Origin: Coptis chinensis
Taxonomy: Eukaryota; Streptophyta; Magnoliopsida; Ranunculales; Ranunculaceae
Length of the DNA: 64,000 nt
Assembly: GCA_015680905.1 (NCBI GenBank)
Contig: CM027381.1
Coordinates: 18,267,501 to 18,331,500 of the forward strand
Reading direction: 5' to 3'
Below are positions 35,223-47,075 of the stretch, one piece after another (position 1 is the first letter of the stretch; each line of letters opens with the position of its first letter). A program made the translations under genes and the position numbers. The notes under the pieces are model-generated. The model was not told the origin of the DNA and ran no database searches. It was given only the letters and a program-made list of their open reading frames with translations.

Positions 35223-36967
35223 CACTACCCCCAAACAGCACTTTGCTTGTCCTCAAGCAAAGAAGAGACATTAAAACAGATAAGTGGCCAAAATGTGTAG
35301 TCCTAACTAATTCTCGTTTCGCAGAGTGCGGTTACATTGACCATATGCAACAAGGCCTTAAACCACTAGGAATTCCCTAGTGGATGAGTTATAGCCTCGT
35401 GAGAGTTTACCAGAGAAAATACTCACAAACTTCATTTATACTACAACGACTTAGTGACAAAAACTCGTTTCCTAAATTAATCTCAGATATCCATACATCT
35501 CCTTAGTAGGGAACGAGGATTGATTTCTTTGAAACGTAAGTTAATATGCATTCAATAATTAAAACATCTACATATGATCATGCATGCAGTGAACTTTTCA
35601 TTGAAATGTACTAGCAGGGTCGTTTCTGGATCCTTTAGAGAGCGTACCTAAATGGGTTCTCACAGGTCTGTGTCGAAACACAAATTCACTCAAAAATTTT
35701 CCACTCAGGTTTCGTTAACTCCAGTGTCCAGTGGGCACACGTTTCCTCACATCTCAATGACAGTCAGAGGAGCCGAGGTCGATCAATCACGTCTACTACT
35801 TATTATCACACCTTCCTACTCCTAAATGAGCTAGAGGTCTTTATTAGGTATTGTGGGGCTTAGGTGATTGTGTAGACGAAAATGGAAATGGATAATCAAA
35901 GTTTACAAGTATGAGAGAATAGGGTCTCTAAGATATTTATACTAGAGAGGTCCTTGTTTTATTTCCTTCTTCTAAATGAGTTTTCCAACCTTGTTCTTAA
36001 GCCTCTGGATATTGATGATTTTTTATTTTATTTTATTTTTTATTTTAACTTAAGAACATTATTCTATTTTTCTTTCCTAGAGCAAGTAACTGACTTTTAT
36101 TTGGGACAAGTCTTTCTCTTTATTTTTCCACATTTCATCCTATTTCTCATACTCATCACTTAGGTAGGTTCTTTTATTTGGTTTAATAGATGGGTAAGAA
36201 ATTTTTGGTGAAAGTGAAAGGTTTAGTGGAGTGACTAGTGGTAAAATTTGTAATAGGTAAGAATTTTTTTTTTAGCTATGTCGATCCAAAGAAGGCCTAA
36301 ATTCTCACCTAGGGTTTGGGTGGTGATCAAGTAAGTAGACGCGTGATTTTCTCTAATCGGAAAAACTACCCGTCTATGTCATTACTCACATATTACACAT
36401 ATCGAGCCTTTTTGGTTAGATTCTCATAGGATTGATCATTTAAGTAACTAACCGTTGGTTCCAGAAACTTACTGCTATGTACACTCGATGATACTCAGTA
36501 CATAAATGTTCATGAAAAGATGTATAAACTATTGCATACGTATTATCTTAAGTTTCTTAAAAACGAATCCTAATTCAGATACTAATGTGAGATTTCTAGA
36601 CAATTTTCATCATTGAAAAGGAAACAAGACTTTGTCACTAAGTATAATTATTAACCAGAAAATAAAACTATATACAAAGCTACAAGTTGCCTAATTTTTG
36701 CTTCTAAAGTTAAAAGCACCCCTAAACGTAATGATGCTTAGTACTTTCGAAGTATCAATAAATAAAGAGAGAAATTACCCGAGAACCGTGGAGCAAAATT
36801 AGGGGCTAGATCTTTGGAACGTAAAGGTTGGAGAACATAATATATTATACGAAAAGGAACAATGAAATGTATAATAGCACACGAAACATAGCACACGAAA
36901 TAATGAAAGACAATAGCACACGAAACATAATTTTTAGCTAGATATATGTACAATGGCAAGCTCAAAT
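35223..36967 (-). other. 3' untranslated region of E with polypurine tract and hairpins
   Basis: On the minus strand the polypurine tract (TTTGGGGGTAG) abuts the 3' LTR. Upstream lie a perfect 8-bp-stem hairpin (35241-35262) and a second inverted repeat, CCACTAGG/CCTAGTGG (35363-35383). The region from 35223 to about 36300 is shared with element F (62861-64000) and, in the other orientation, with D (about 55000-56051). No coding frame is supported. Confidence 0.8.
35241..35262 (-). promoter_or_regulatory. Conserved hairpin beside the polypurine tract (E copy)
   Basis: Inverted repeat CTTTGCTT / AAGCAAAG with loop GAGGAC on the minus strand, 8 bp upstream of the GTTTGGGGGTAG tract. The same loop and spacing occur in D and F. 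A role in RNA structure or plus-strand priming is only an inference. Confidence 0.6.
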
Positions 36968-37975
36968 TTACCATCCAGCAGGATGTGTAGGTCTGTCGTC
37001 CTCAATAAGGAAATGCATTTCCTTAGCATCGCGCCAAAAGATAATAATCTGCCACATTTCTGCCCATTCTTTGTCTCTGGATTTGTTCAAATGTTTCTTC
37101 ATATTTTCATCCTTCGGGTAACAACAAACATGCCTAAGGTACCGAGCGGGACGTTTCCATTGCCTAAACCTTTAATGAGTGAATGATTTTGTTTGATGGG
37201 CACATAGAATCTACCTTGACCCAGTCATGAAAAATAGCTGCAAACTGTGGAAAATGTGTCTTCATGATTCGACAAGCAATTACAGGTAAAAGAATATACT
37301 GATCCTGAAAAGTGCGAGCTTATTTCAGGTTGTAAATAACACAACCTAAGATGTTAAATAATGTATGACCTTGAGCCGATTACCGATCAATACTACGCAG
37401 CAGCCTCTCATTCAAAGTAGAAAAATGCCAATCTCCCATGATGTTCAGGAGTATAAACAACATCGCAGTCCCCATGTTCATGGTCATGCTTGCTAAGGGA
37501 ATGGTGATGTCGCACCATGGTACATGGCCATCTCCTTCTCATTTAATCTCAAGACCATCACCGTAAGTTTCGCGAAAAACTTGCCACTGAAAGGAACGGT
37601 AAGAATTATGATAGATGTAATGCCATGATGCGGTCGGTTCGTGATATGGAAGATCTATAGTTAGGGCAAGCTGTAGTTCAGAAAAAAAATATGATGTGTG
37701 TCACCAACTAGGATTGTGAACCCGTCTAAGTAGAATCCATACGCATGATTGAATGCTGGTGTGTCCTCCATATTAGCATAAAAGTATGTGGCTAAACTTG
37801 GAGAATAAGTTTGGTCAGGTTGAAGAACTAGGGAAGACCACCTAATGTTAGTGATGTAGTCATGGAAGAGATGGCCATAAGTATTGGAATCCATCATATA
37901 TTGAAAGGATTGCTCAGGAATGAGTTTTGGAGGTGTCATGTTTGATGAAGATGCAATGTTTGATGAAGATGCCAT
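36968..37975 (-). pseudogene. Accessory ORF D of element E (unknown protein)
   Basis: Starts MASSSNIASSSNMTPPKL at 37975, preceded by a possible splice acceptor (TCATTACAG, about 38053). Continuing pieces read SLATYFYANMEDTPAFNHAY, FILLNIMGDWHFSTLNERLL (about 37450-37390), QYILLPVIACRIMKTHFPQF and, after a frame change, DKEWAEMWQIIIFWRDAKEM, ending at a stop at 36968-36970. Length would be about 335 residues. It has three in-frame stops and at least one frameshift. It resembles the uncharacterised proteins found downstream of Athila pol (possibly the family described as putative plant transposon protein), but that match needs a search. Confidence 0.6.
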
Positions 37976-38263
37976 GGTGGATGAAGTAAAGAAATGGGCA
38001 ATGATAAAGGCAAAGTGGATGGATAAATGAGTATGGAAGAAAATAGACCCTCCTGTAATGACATTGAAAATCACATGTTAAAATTATTTTAGTCACAACG
38101 TAAATGATGACAATTCTAGTAAGCATTTCAAAAGAATACATAAAGATAGCAACAAAATTCATAATACGACAAAAAACGTAATAATATATATGATTATTTA
38201 TTTATTGACTTAGTATTATTATTCCATTTTTATTTAATAAGAAACTCATGGATTAGTATGATG

Positions 38264-39316
38264 CTACTGGAGACGCATATCGTGCACCATAGTGTTTAGT
38301 TCTTCAATTTGTTGTCTGAGCTGCATCTGAATGTCCCCTTGGCTGGCAGAGAGTGTAGTTTGATTCTCCATTAGGAGAGTGTGATTTTGCAAGGACTGAG
38401 AATGATTTCCCAAGATTTCCTCCTGTTCAACATCATGCATTGCTTGACGTTCTTGGAAATCCTTAAGAGTTGTAATGATGATATTCTGACGAGCGTATAG
38501 TTCCCGCATGCCGTGATGAAGAAATTGAATACTTTCCATGGGATTAAAAATGTTTAGCATGGCATTTTCATCAAAGTAAAGTTTAGAGTTTGAGCTTGGG
38601 TCGTTCTGTTCATCTGTCAGAGTGTCAGGAGTCCAAAAACCAATGGAGTAGTTTGTTTGGAGTACACTAATATTTTCTCTTTGAAGGGGTGTCTCTGGAG
38701 AAATTATTGGATAACGCATCATAATCTGCGTGACTAAAGTAGGTAGAGGTGCTGACCTTTTTGTTTTCCTGCTGATCGTGTTCCGGAGGTGTTGGATTAG
38801 ACAAAAATCATCCCTTTGAGTCTGCAAAACCCAAAGTAAGTGAAGTTGAGACTTTGTGACTTCTGATTGGTGTGATGTACCTAATACATTGTGTCCCAAC
38901 CAGTGGAGCACAACTCGTTGATTCTATTTCAAAGAGCGTTGAAGAACAACGTGATGTCTATTTCCGACTTAGCCATGAGATACGGTAGCTCCTAGTAAAG
39001 TTTTGATGGAATCAAATGATGACTCTGGAAAAAGGAACTCCTGGGTATTCATTGGGATTTGAAGTATGTAGGAGATAATTTCCCTAGTCAATTCCAATCG
39101 TCGTCAATAGGCATTGAAATAGCATTTTCCATTTTCAGTTCCGCTAAATTGGTAGAACATCATAACCAATTCTTGGGAATAACCAGCTGTTGAATGATAT
39201 AGAAGAGGTGTCCAGCCTCAACGTACAATTTCAGTGTCAAAATAAGGAGAAAACCGGCCATCTTCAAAAAAATTCAGGTAGTCTTTCTCAGGCATTATTT
39301 TTCTTGGTTGATCCAT
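38264..39316 (-). pseudogene. Accessory (env-position) ORF C of element E
   Basis: Starts MDQPRKIMPEKDYLNFFEDG at 39316 and stays in one frame for 350 codons to 38264, with four in-frame stops (near 39230, 39107, 38974 and 38932). The rest is open and ends in a coiled-coil-like Gln/Leu-rich tail (LRQQIEELNTMVHDMRLQ). It occupies the env position of Athila elements. No signal peptide or clear transmembrane helix is visible, so an envelope role is not supported. A TATA-like box lies about 65 bp upstream. Parts such as GWTPLLYHSTAGYSQELVMM recall the DNA-element-encoded unknown proteins common in plant genomes. Confidence 0.68.
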
Positions 39317-39380
39317 TTGGAAGTATTACGGATGGAAGTATAGTGAAGAATGCTTGAAAGAGAATGGCTGAGAAGAAGAG

Positions 39381-39388
39381 ATTTATAG
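39381..39388 (-). promoter_or_regulatory. TATA-like box upstream of ORF C
   Basis: Minus strand reads GCCTATAAATCTC, about 65-70 bases before the ATG of ORF C. It is well inside the element, so it could drive a subgenomic transcript. Confidence 0.45.
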
Positions 39389-39959
39389 GCAATCTATGAG
39401 TCTGTACCAATGAGGATTCCAAGTTTAGTTAAATCCAAAATTAATATATGAAAACACAAGTGACTCATGTGTTGTTGTTACACCGACCTTTATGAACAAC
39501 AACAATGGGTATCCATAGTAAGTCATTTCATATCAGATTTCCACAAACAATTAATGAGATGTTAAAATGATAGAAAGTATGGGGGAAGGTTTCACATGGC
39601 AGATAGACCTACCCATAATTTCAAAATTTATGATCATACCTCAGTAATAGAATATGGATAGAATAATCGAGCTGCGTGTGTGACAAGTGTTATGCGTACC
39701 GTGTAGCGTGCGCGATCTTCTCTGAACACCATGAGTAGAGATAGAATTATTTTGGTGATATTTAGATGGTAATTTCTTTGTTATGGTTTTCTTAGTTGTT
39801 GATTTTTTTTTTAGGTAAAAATACAACTAATACACACAAATATTTAATACGGAACTTCTCCATTTAATACGTAACCCGTACAAATGGTGGAGAATTATTT
39901 AACACACTATAGTAATATACAAAGCGACAAAGGGAAAGAAAGATGTCGGTTACATAGAT

Positions 39960-40079
39960 CTAGATATTCTGGAGCATGTTATGCATGAGCGACAGTAGAA
40001 TAATGATAAACTCAGTTATCACGAATATTGTGACAGCCCATTCGCGTTGCTCCTTTTCCCATTGCTCAAGTTGATTCAT
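39960..40079 (-). CDS. Accessory ORF B of E: 39-residue membrane miniprotein
   Basis: An intact small ORF, from ATG at 40079 to TAG at 39960-39962. The N-terminal dozen residues are charged (MNQLEQWEKEQREW), followed by a hydrophobic stretch of about 22 residues (from AVTIFVITEFIIILL on) that could form one transmembrane helix, and a short polar tail. A TATA-like box lies about 72 bp upstream, with a pyrimidine-rich leader between. I know of no family for it. It could be chance, but the intact frame, leader and TATA box together are suggestive. A longer frame reading through the leader also exists. Confidence 0.45.
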   Translation of the reverse strand: MNQLEQWEKEQREWAVTIFVITEFIIILLSLMHNMLQNI

Positions 40080-40150
40080 TATGTTGAAGAAAATGAGAAT
40101 TTGTGAAGAGTGAGAGAAAGGGATGAGTGAAAGTGGAAGAGGAGAGTTGG

Positions 40151-40158
40151 ATTTATAA
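40151..40158 (-). promoter_or_regulatory. TATA-like box upstream of ORF B
   Basis: Minus strand reads CCTTTATAAATCC, followed by a C/T-rich stretch with CACTCATCCC about 30-40 bases on, then the ATG of ORF B at 40079. Confidence 0.45.
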
Positions 40159-40961
40159 AGGAAAATATGACCGTTGGGAATCTGATCGTTGGGATCAGTC
40201 CGTTGGATTTTGACTCGTGATTTGGGTCGGGTTCTAATTTTCGGCCCAAGCCCAAATGATTTCCAGAAATTCCCCTTATGTCCTGAAGTGTCTCGAAATT
40301 TCAAACGTGTTTTAACTCCAAATTGAACGAATGAGATGTGAAAATGATCAGCATTAAAAATTCCATCCAAATGGAGTATGGCTAAGGCATATTCAAACCT
40401 TTTTATTTTTATTTGGGGGGGTTGAATCTTGTAAAAACAGATCGCAACCCCCCATTTTTTTTTTTTTTTTTAAGAAGTTTTTTTATTTATTTAAAAATTT
40501 TATATACAAATGTACAAGTCGAGAGGAATGTGTCGACAACGCCGGCAGTCAAAAAAAACAAAACACCACAAACAGCTTAAATTAGGCAACTTTCATGTCA
40601 GCTCTGGGGCGAACCCAATCCAGCCAGACTGTGGCTTAACCTTTATGTTTTGGGGGCCTAGGGTTCAGAACGGTACCATCCCTGACCAATGTGCAATGGT
40701 CTAATAATAATATTACCCTTAGTACATATGGTATAACCTCAAACTGCCCCGAAATACAGTCACATAGAAAACCGATCGGGGTTGGCCTGGTTGGAATCCA
40801 TTGCCCGCACGAACTAGGAAATGTCCGATGTTACATATCATGACTCTCTTTGGGCACCATGCTTAGTGCTAAGGGAGACATAAAAAAAAACTAGTATATA
40901 CATGTTGAGTCTTTTTACGTCAGATCATTAAGACGAATGTGAGTCTTTTAACGTCAGATCC

Positions 40962-41306
40962 TCAAGACGAATCCCAACCTGTGGGAGCAACGGGACGACG
41001 ACGAAGTTTATCCTGCTGAGTTGGTGTCAAACAATAATATACCTTATACCGGCTCATATCGGATAGTAGATTAAGACCTGGACAGAAAGGTGTTTGACAA
41101 TTCATACACCACCCCATCTTTTTCGCTCGTCGCTTTCGAGCAAAAGTACTACGACCATTACCTATTCGAGATGGGTTAGATTTACACCAAATAATTAGAT
41201 GAAGTTTGCGAGGAAGAGAATAGAAAAGGGAAGAGAAAGAGGGAGTTGAAATTTTTGGTACCTATTATTTACCAGAAGGCACGTTTGCTCGATTAACAGA
41301 AGACAT
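40962..41306 (-). pseudogene. Accessory ORF A of E: small basic cysteine-containing protein
   Basis: ATG at 41306 (MSSVNRANVPSGK), then two adjacent stops (TAATAG), then an open frame to a TGA at 40962-40964, about 114 codons in all. The open part has a basic patch (ARKRRAKKMG) directly before CMNCQTPFC, a CX2CX5C arrangement that may bind metal, and a second Arg-rich patch (DKLRRRPVAPTGW). This looks like a small nuclear or nucleic-acid-binding protein, but I know no family. A GGTAAAT near the early stops could be a splice donor. A TATA-like box lies about 125 bp upstream. Confidence 0.45.
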
Positions 41307-41429
41307 TTATACTCAGTTCTGAAGTAGAGTTTTTGTGGACTAAGGTTCTGGCGCTTGCAACCACACACTCTAAGGATTTTAGAAAAGAAAATAGAAGAGG
41401 GCCTGACTACCCTAATGGCGTACTTTCCC

Positions 41430-41439
41430 TATTTATATC
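41430..41439 (-). promoter_or_regulatory. TATA-like box upstream of ORF A
   Basis: Minus strand reads GATATAAATAGGG between the integrase stop region (41586) and ORF A (41306). Confidence 0.4.
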
Positions 41440-41585
41440 ACATAAGAAGAAGTACACCATTGAATCTATTAATCTGTGTAGACTGAATCTTTGAGAAGAG
41501 TCTCTTTGACATCTGAATAGCGCAACTCATGATAATGTTTAACGTGTTGGCCATTTACTTGAAATTCGCTGTCATCATTTACGTT

Positions 41586-42480
41586 TTACAAAGATATAGC
41601 CCCATAAGGGGTGACAGCAGAGACAATGAAAGGACCAGACCATTGAGTTTTTAATTTTCCTGGAAAAATGTGTAATCTTGAGTAGTACAACAAAACATTT
41701 TGACCAACTTTGAAATCTTTTCTCAATATGTGTTTGTCATGCACTCTTTTCATGTTGGCTTTATAAGATTTCGAGAGATCATAGGCATCACTCCGAATTT
41801 CCTCAAGCTCATTTAACTGCAATTTTCTTTTTGCGCCTTCCGCATTAGTATTATAATTGAGGCTTTTGATGGCCCATAGAGCACGATGCTCAAGTTCAAC
41901 CGGCAGGTGACAAGGTTTTCCAAAAATGAGGCAATAAGGAGACATCCCTATAGGTGTCTTAAAAGCTGTTCTGTATGCCCACAAGGCATCAGATAATCAT
42001 AGAGACCAGTCTTTTCTAGATGGATTAACAGTTTTTTTCAAAATGGATTTGATCTCTCTATTAGAGACTTCTACTTGGCCACTGGTTTGAGGATGATACG
42101 GAGTTGCCACTTTGTGCGTGACTCCATATTTCTTTACTAATGATTCAAATATTTTATTACATAAATGTTTTCCCTCATCACTAATAATAGCTTTTGGAAC
42201 GCCAAATCGAGAGAAAATATTTTCTTTTACGAAAAAAACGACAGTTTTATGATCATTAGCACGACATGCCAATGCCTCAATCCATTTTGACACGTAGTCA
42301 ACTGCTACCACTATGTAAAAGAAACCATGAGAATTTGGAAAGGGACCCATGAAGTCGATGCCCCATACATCAAAGATTTCCACAATTAAAATGGGATTTA
42401 AGGGCATCATATTACGTTGAGTAATGCGTCCTAGCTACTGGCAGCGGTTGCATGCTTTGCAATGCTCACGTGTATCTCTA
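41586..42480 (-). pseudogene. pol: Integrase of E
   Basis: After the zinc-binding HHCC region (ending CKACNRCQ, about 42445), the core reads [16 protein letters not shown] (about 42375-42330), [12 protein letters not shown] for the second catalytic Asp (about 42185-42150) and [12 protein letters not shown] with the catalytic Glu (about 42085-42050). The C-terminal part ([13 protein letters not shown], about 41660-41625) is typical of Athila. It integrates the cDNA. One stop lies at 41997 and one near 42435; otherwise the frame is open. The four extra ORFs follow it. Confidence 0.93.
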
Positions 42481-44456
42481 AACAGTGTTGGCCAATAAAA
42501 TCCACATTGTTGAACCTTGGCCACTATTTTCTTACTATTAAAATGACCACCACAAGATTATTCATGGCAGAAGGATAACACATCATTGTGTTCCCAGTCG
42601 GGAATGCAACGACGGATTATTTGGTCGGAACAATACTTGAAGAGGTAGGGATCATCCCAGAAATAAAATTTCACAGTGGATAAGAACTTTTTTCGGTCAT
42701 TACGAGACCAAGATGAAGGGACTCCCTCAGTAACTAAGTAATTTACTATGTCATCATACCAGGGGGACGAAAAAATGGAATATAAGTGTTCAGTTGGAAA
42801 GAAATCACAGATAGGTTCGGTATCAGTATCAATATCACTGACAAGTCTTGATAAATGGTCTGCAACCACATTTTTGCAACCTTTTTTATCTCTAATTTCT
42901 AGAGTAAATTCTTGCAAGAGGAGAATCCAGCGGATCAACCTCTGTTTTGCATCTTTTTTCCCTAATAGGTAACGAAGCGCCGCATGGTCAATGTAGACAA
43001 TTGTGGAAGAACCCACTAGGTAAGGACGAAACTTATCCAAGGCATATACAACGGCGAGAAACTCTTTCTCAGTGGTTGTATAGTTACGTTGAGCTTCATT
43101 AAGGGTTTTATTTCGTAGTAAATGACAATTGGCTTATCTTCTGCGTTGCCCTAGTACAGCTCAATAGTATAGTCACCATCGCATCACACATTAATTCAAA
43201 AGGTTTAGACCAATCAGGTGGTTGAATTATGGGAGCGATAGTTAAGGCGGATTTTAAAGTCTCAAAAGCTTGTTTGTAATTGAAACTGAAGTAAAAAACG
43301 GCATCTTTAAGCAAGAGATTGGTTAAAGGTCGAGCAACCTTTGAGAAATCTTGAATAAATCTCCTATAGAAACCTGCGTTTCCTAAAAATACGCGAATGT
43401 CGCGAACTATTTTTGGTATAGGAAGTGAAGCAATTTTTTCTATCTTAGCTTTATCAACTTCGATTCCGTCTTTTGAAATGATATGTCCTAAAACTATTCC
43501 TTTGTTAACCATGAAATGGCATTTTTCCCAATTAAGAACAAGGTTTTTCTCTTCACAACGTGTAAAGACATTTTCAAGATTTGATAGACAGCTATCGAAA
43601 GAATTTCTATATATTGAGAAGTCGTCCATGAATACTTCCATAAAACGTTCAACCATATCACTGAAAATATGAAGCATACAGCATTGGAAAGTACCAGGTG
43701 CATTTCAAAGGCCGAAAGGCATTCGTTTATATGCAAATGTACAAAAAGGATAGCTGAACATAGTCTTTTCTTGATCAGCAGGATCTATGACTATCTGAAA
43801 ATATCCTGAATAACCATCTAGAAAACAGTAATACGCATGACCGGCTAACCGTTCAAGCATCTGATCAATGAAGGGCAGTGGAAAGTGATCCTTACGAATT
43901 ACTACATTAACTTTGCGATAGTCAATGCATATTCGCCATTTCATTGGAATACGAGCGGAGATGCATTCATCTTTATCGTTGCGCACAACTATAATGCCAG
44001 ATTTCTTTGGAACATCGTGTACTGGACTCACCCAAATACTATCGGATATAGGGTAATAATACCTGCATCGAGTAATCTTAAAACTTCCTCCCATACCACA
44101 TCTTTCATGGTTGGGTTTAGACGACACTGCGATTCACGCGACGTCTTAGCATTTTCTTCAAGATGTATATGATGGGTGCCTACATTAGGGTCAATGCCCT
44201 TAATGTCATCGAGGGACCATCCAATAGCAGAACGGTGTTGTTGAATGACATCTATTAAACGGGATTCTTGATCATCAGTCAATTGAGATGATATAATAAT
44301 TGGATGACTACTATCTGGATCAAGATGTACGTATTTTAATTTCGAAGGAAGATGTTTTAAGTCAGGGGCGGGTGGAGTGGGTATTAAAGATTCTTGAGGA
44401 AAGTCATCGTCCATAGAGTAAACAGATTGATGTTCATCCAAATCGCTGGACATCAT
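42481..44456 (-). pseudogene. pol: Reverse transcriptase and RNase H of E
   Basis: RT blocks WRICIDYRKVN (about 43945-43915), CFLDGYSGYFQI with a catalytic Asp, YKRMPFGL, and VFMDDFSIY (FMDD catalytic motif, about 43635-43610) are present, then FLGNAGFYRRFI. RNase H follows, with [11 protein letters not shown] (about 42995-42965) and [10 protein letters not shown]. The N-terminal linker (44028-44456) has the acidic/His stretch common in Athila before RT. Frame changes occur near 44070 and 43110. The stop near 43705 interrupts the RT core at RMPFGL. Confidence 0.93.
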
Positions 44457-44492
44457 GGTCGTAGGGTCAAATAATGGTATTGACTCTAATAG

Positions 44493-45311
44493 CTAGTTTA
44501 CTTCTTGTGCATAATCATCGTCCTCAAATTCAGAATCGCTAAAGGAAAGAAATTGGTATACTTCATCTTCAGGAAAAGTGTTTGTTAAATACTTTTGCAC
44601 AATGCTATCAACCCTGTTCACCTCATCATCAATGTTAGGCTCTGGAATTTGTTTCATCATCTTGAACACATTTACCTTGACCGAAAGATTTCCGAAGGAC
44701 ATGGTCATGGAACCATCCCTACAGTTAATAAGAACATTAGCAGTTGCTAGGAACGGACGTCCTAAGATGATAGGAATGGAATCACATGCAACTTCTATAT
44801 CCAAAATAACAAAGTCTACAGGATAGAAAGAGTCTTGGACTTTTACAAGGATGTTTTCCACAATTCCTTTTGGATACTTAATGGAATGATCGGCTAACTG
44901 TAGAGTCATGGTGGTAGGTTTCAGCTCATGGAGACCTAGTTGTTTAAATAAGTAATATGGAAGTAAGTTCACACTAGCTCCTAGGTCTAGCAGCGCAGTA
45001 GCCGTATATTTGTCACCTAAGGTGCATGGAACCGTTGGTCTACCAGGGTCCTTGTATTTGACTATACCATTGTGTTCGGTGATGGATGGAAACTGTTCAG
45101 TGAGGAATGCTTGTTGAGGAACATTAGTTCTCCTTTTTGTGGTGCACATATCTTTCAGAAATTTTGCATGTTTTGGCAATAGCTTTAAGGCGTCGAGAAA
45201 AGGTAAGTTGATTGTCAAATTCTGAAAAGTCTCGAATTTCAGCAAAATTCTCATCAGGTTTATTCTTTGCCAAGCGTTCAGGAAACGATGCCTTAGGGCG
45301 GAATTTGGCAA
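44493..45311 (-). pseudogene. pol: Aspartic protease of E
   Basis: The block ALLDLGASVNLLPYYLF (about 45005-44955) is the Athila-type retropepsin site with the catalytic Asp intact. IPIILGRPFLATANVLI (about 44790-44740) is the second conserved block. The protein ends with an acidic tail and a stop at 44493. It is in the same frame as the start of gag (47075), which suggests an original single gag-pol frame. Confidence 0.9.
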
Positions 45312-47075
45312 AGGGGTCCGCTTGCTTGTTTCCTAAATTCTGAGATGTTGACTTTGTTGTATTTAGTGAATCCTCCGTAGGTTCATTATTGGTAATATAT
45401 TCATATGAACCGTCAGATTCCTTTGGTTGATCATCTGGCATACGTATTTGATTGTCTACAGTTTTTCCAGATCGAAGAGTAGTGATTGCGTGCACCTCAC
45501 TTTGGTTGGGAGTACTTGTACCAAGTGCATTGGTGAGTTCAAAGGCAGTGTTTGCTAGCTTATGGTTTGAAACTGCTTGTCCAGGAACACGCCTTTCTGA
45601 CACTTTTCTTGCGCCAATTGTTGAAGTGATTGTTGGATAGACGTTAAAATTTGAGATTGTTGGTTCATGTAAGCTAAGAAAGTCTCACTTATCCTATCCG
45701 TAATGAGTGGCGCAGGTTGTGCAACAGGTACTAGATCATGATTATTGCTGAGAAGTTGTTGATTATAGTTGGGATTTGGATTGGCTGGAACAAGGCTGCG
45801 GTTGGTTTGATAGTTAGCATCCAAAGTATTTTGAAATTAATTCTAACTTTGTTGGTATTGTTGATTATTTCCTTGGCGGTATGAAATAAAGTTGTTGGTT
45901 GGTCGAACAGGTGGATTAGCGAAACCTGGAGGTGCCCCCAGCTGTTGGTTATTCTCGGCGCGTTTAAATTTGATCTTTGTCGCCAAGGTGCATTAGGAAT
46001 GTTGAATGCACATGCCTCTTCTGAAGGTTGAGAAAGGGAGGCATATAACAAGCGACAATAAGCATTAGGATGGTCAGGACTGAGACAAAGAACACATGGG
46101 GATGTGTCAACGTTCATGACCTTGTTTTGGGAGTTGATCGTTTACTTGAACTGCAAGGGCATCTACTTTTTTAGTTAGGGATTCTATCAAATTTTTTAAT
46201 TCGGGATCGGGTTTTACCTAAAAAATAGATGTAGCCTTTGTTACAGTATCCTTTGTTGATCTAGACGACTCAGTGTTACCCCAGTGTGTACCTTTTTTCG
46301 CTTGTTTTTCAAGAAAAGTATATGCTTTAGTAGGTCCTTTGTCCATGAAGCAACCACCGTTCATTATATCAAGAGTTTCTTTTTGGTGATTAGAAAGTCC
46401 ATTAAAAAAGGAACGAACAAGGATGGCTTTGTCTAGTTGGTGATGAGGACATTCTAAAAGAAGATCAGTAAAGCGACTCCATGCTTCCATAAAGGATTCA
46501 TGAGGATTTTGACGAAATAATTGAATTTTCTGAAGCATTTTAGTAGTTTTCTTTTAAGTGTAAAATTGAAGGATGAAAGCTTGAACAAGTTTATTCCATG
46601 TGTCTATGGATTGTGGTTGTTGTCCTGCAAGCCAAATTGACATTTTTTCTGCTAAAGTGAATGGAAATAGACGAAGCAAGAGTTGTTCCTTAGAGACAGC
46701 TGGATGGTGAAATGTTGTGGCCACTTGTTGAAGCCTACGAAGATGATTGTACAGTTTTTCATGATCCAAACCATGATACACAGGTAACAAACTAAAAACA
46801 TTTGGCGGGATACGAAAATCACCGACAATGTCCTCAAGTTTGATGCAGGAAGAAGGTCCTTCCTGTAATGCAGTATAGAAGTCCAACAGGGGCTTCTCAG
46901 TTGGTGGAGGATCGTCGGCCATTACGACAGAAGGTAATGGCGATGAAGGATCTTGATGAAGGTAATTAACAAAAGAAGAACAATTTTTAGGTGGGAACTT
47001 GCGCAATTGCTTATCGTATTTTTTTCGACGATAGGTATGTTCAAATTTTTTAGTGAAACCAGACCTTAATCTCAT
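45124..47075 (-). pseudogene. gag: Gag of E
   Basis: Starts MRLRSGFTKKFEHTYRRKK at 47075. The retrotransposon gag domain lies at about 46900-46250, with SIDTWNKLVQAFILQFYT, ESFMEAWSRFTDLLLECPHH and VRSFFNGLSNHQKETLD. A CX2CX4HX4C zinc knuckle (CVLCLSPDHPNAYC, about 46100-46055) follows in another frame. Then comes a Asn/Gln-rich segment and NQQSQILTSIQQSLQQLA. Stops at 46554 and 46218 and frame changes near 46110, 45850 and 45560 break it. Gag would package the RNA in particles. Confidence 0.9.

Noticed and set aside
38264..39316. True viral-type envelope protein
   Set aside because: The position fits env, but no signal peptide, transmembrane anchor or cleavage site is visible; kept as an unknown accessory ORF.
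44578..44826. Plus-strand ORFs across E and the first Tat element
   Set aside because: They are shadows of the minus-strand pol frames, with no recognisable domain.
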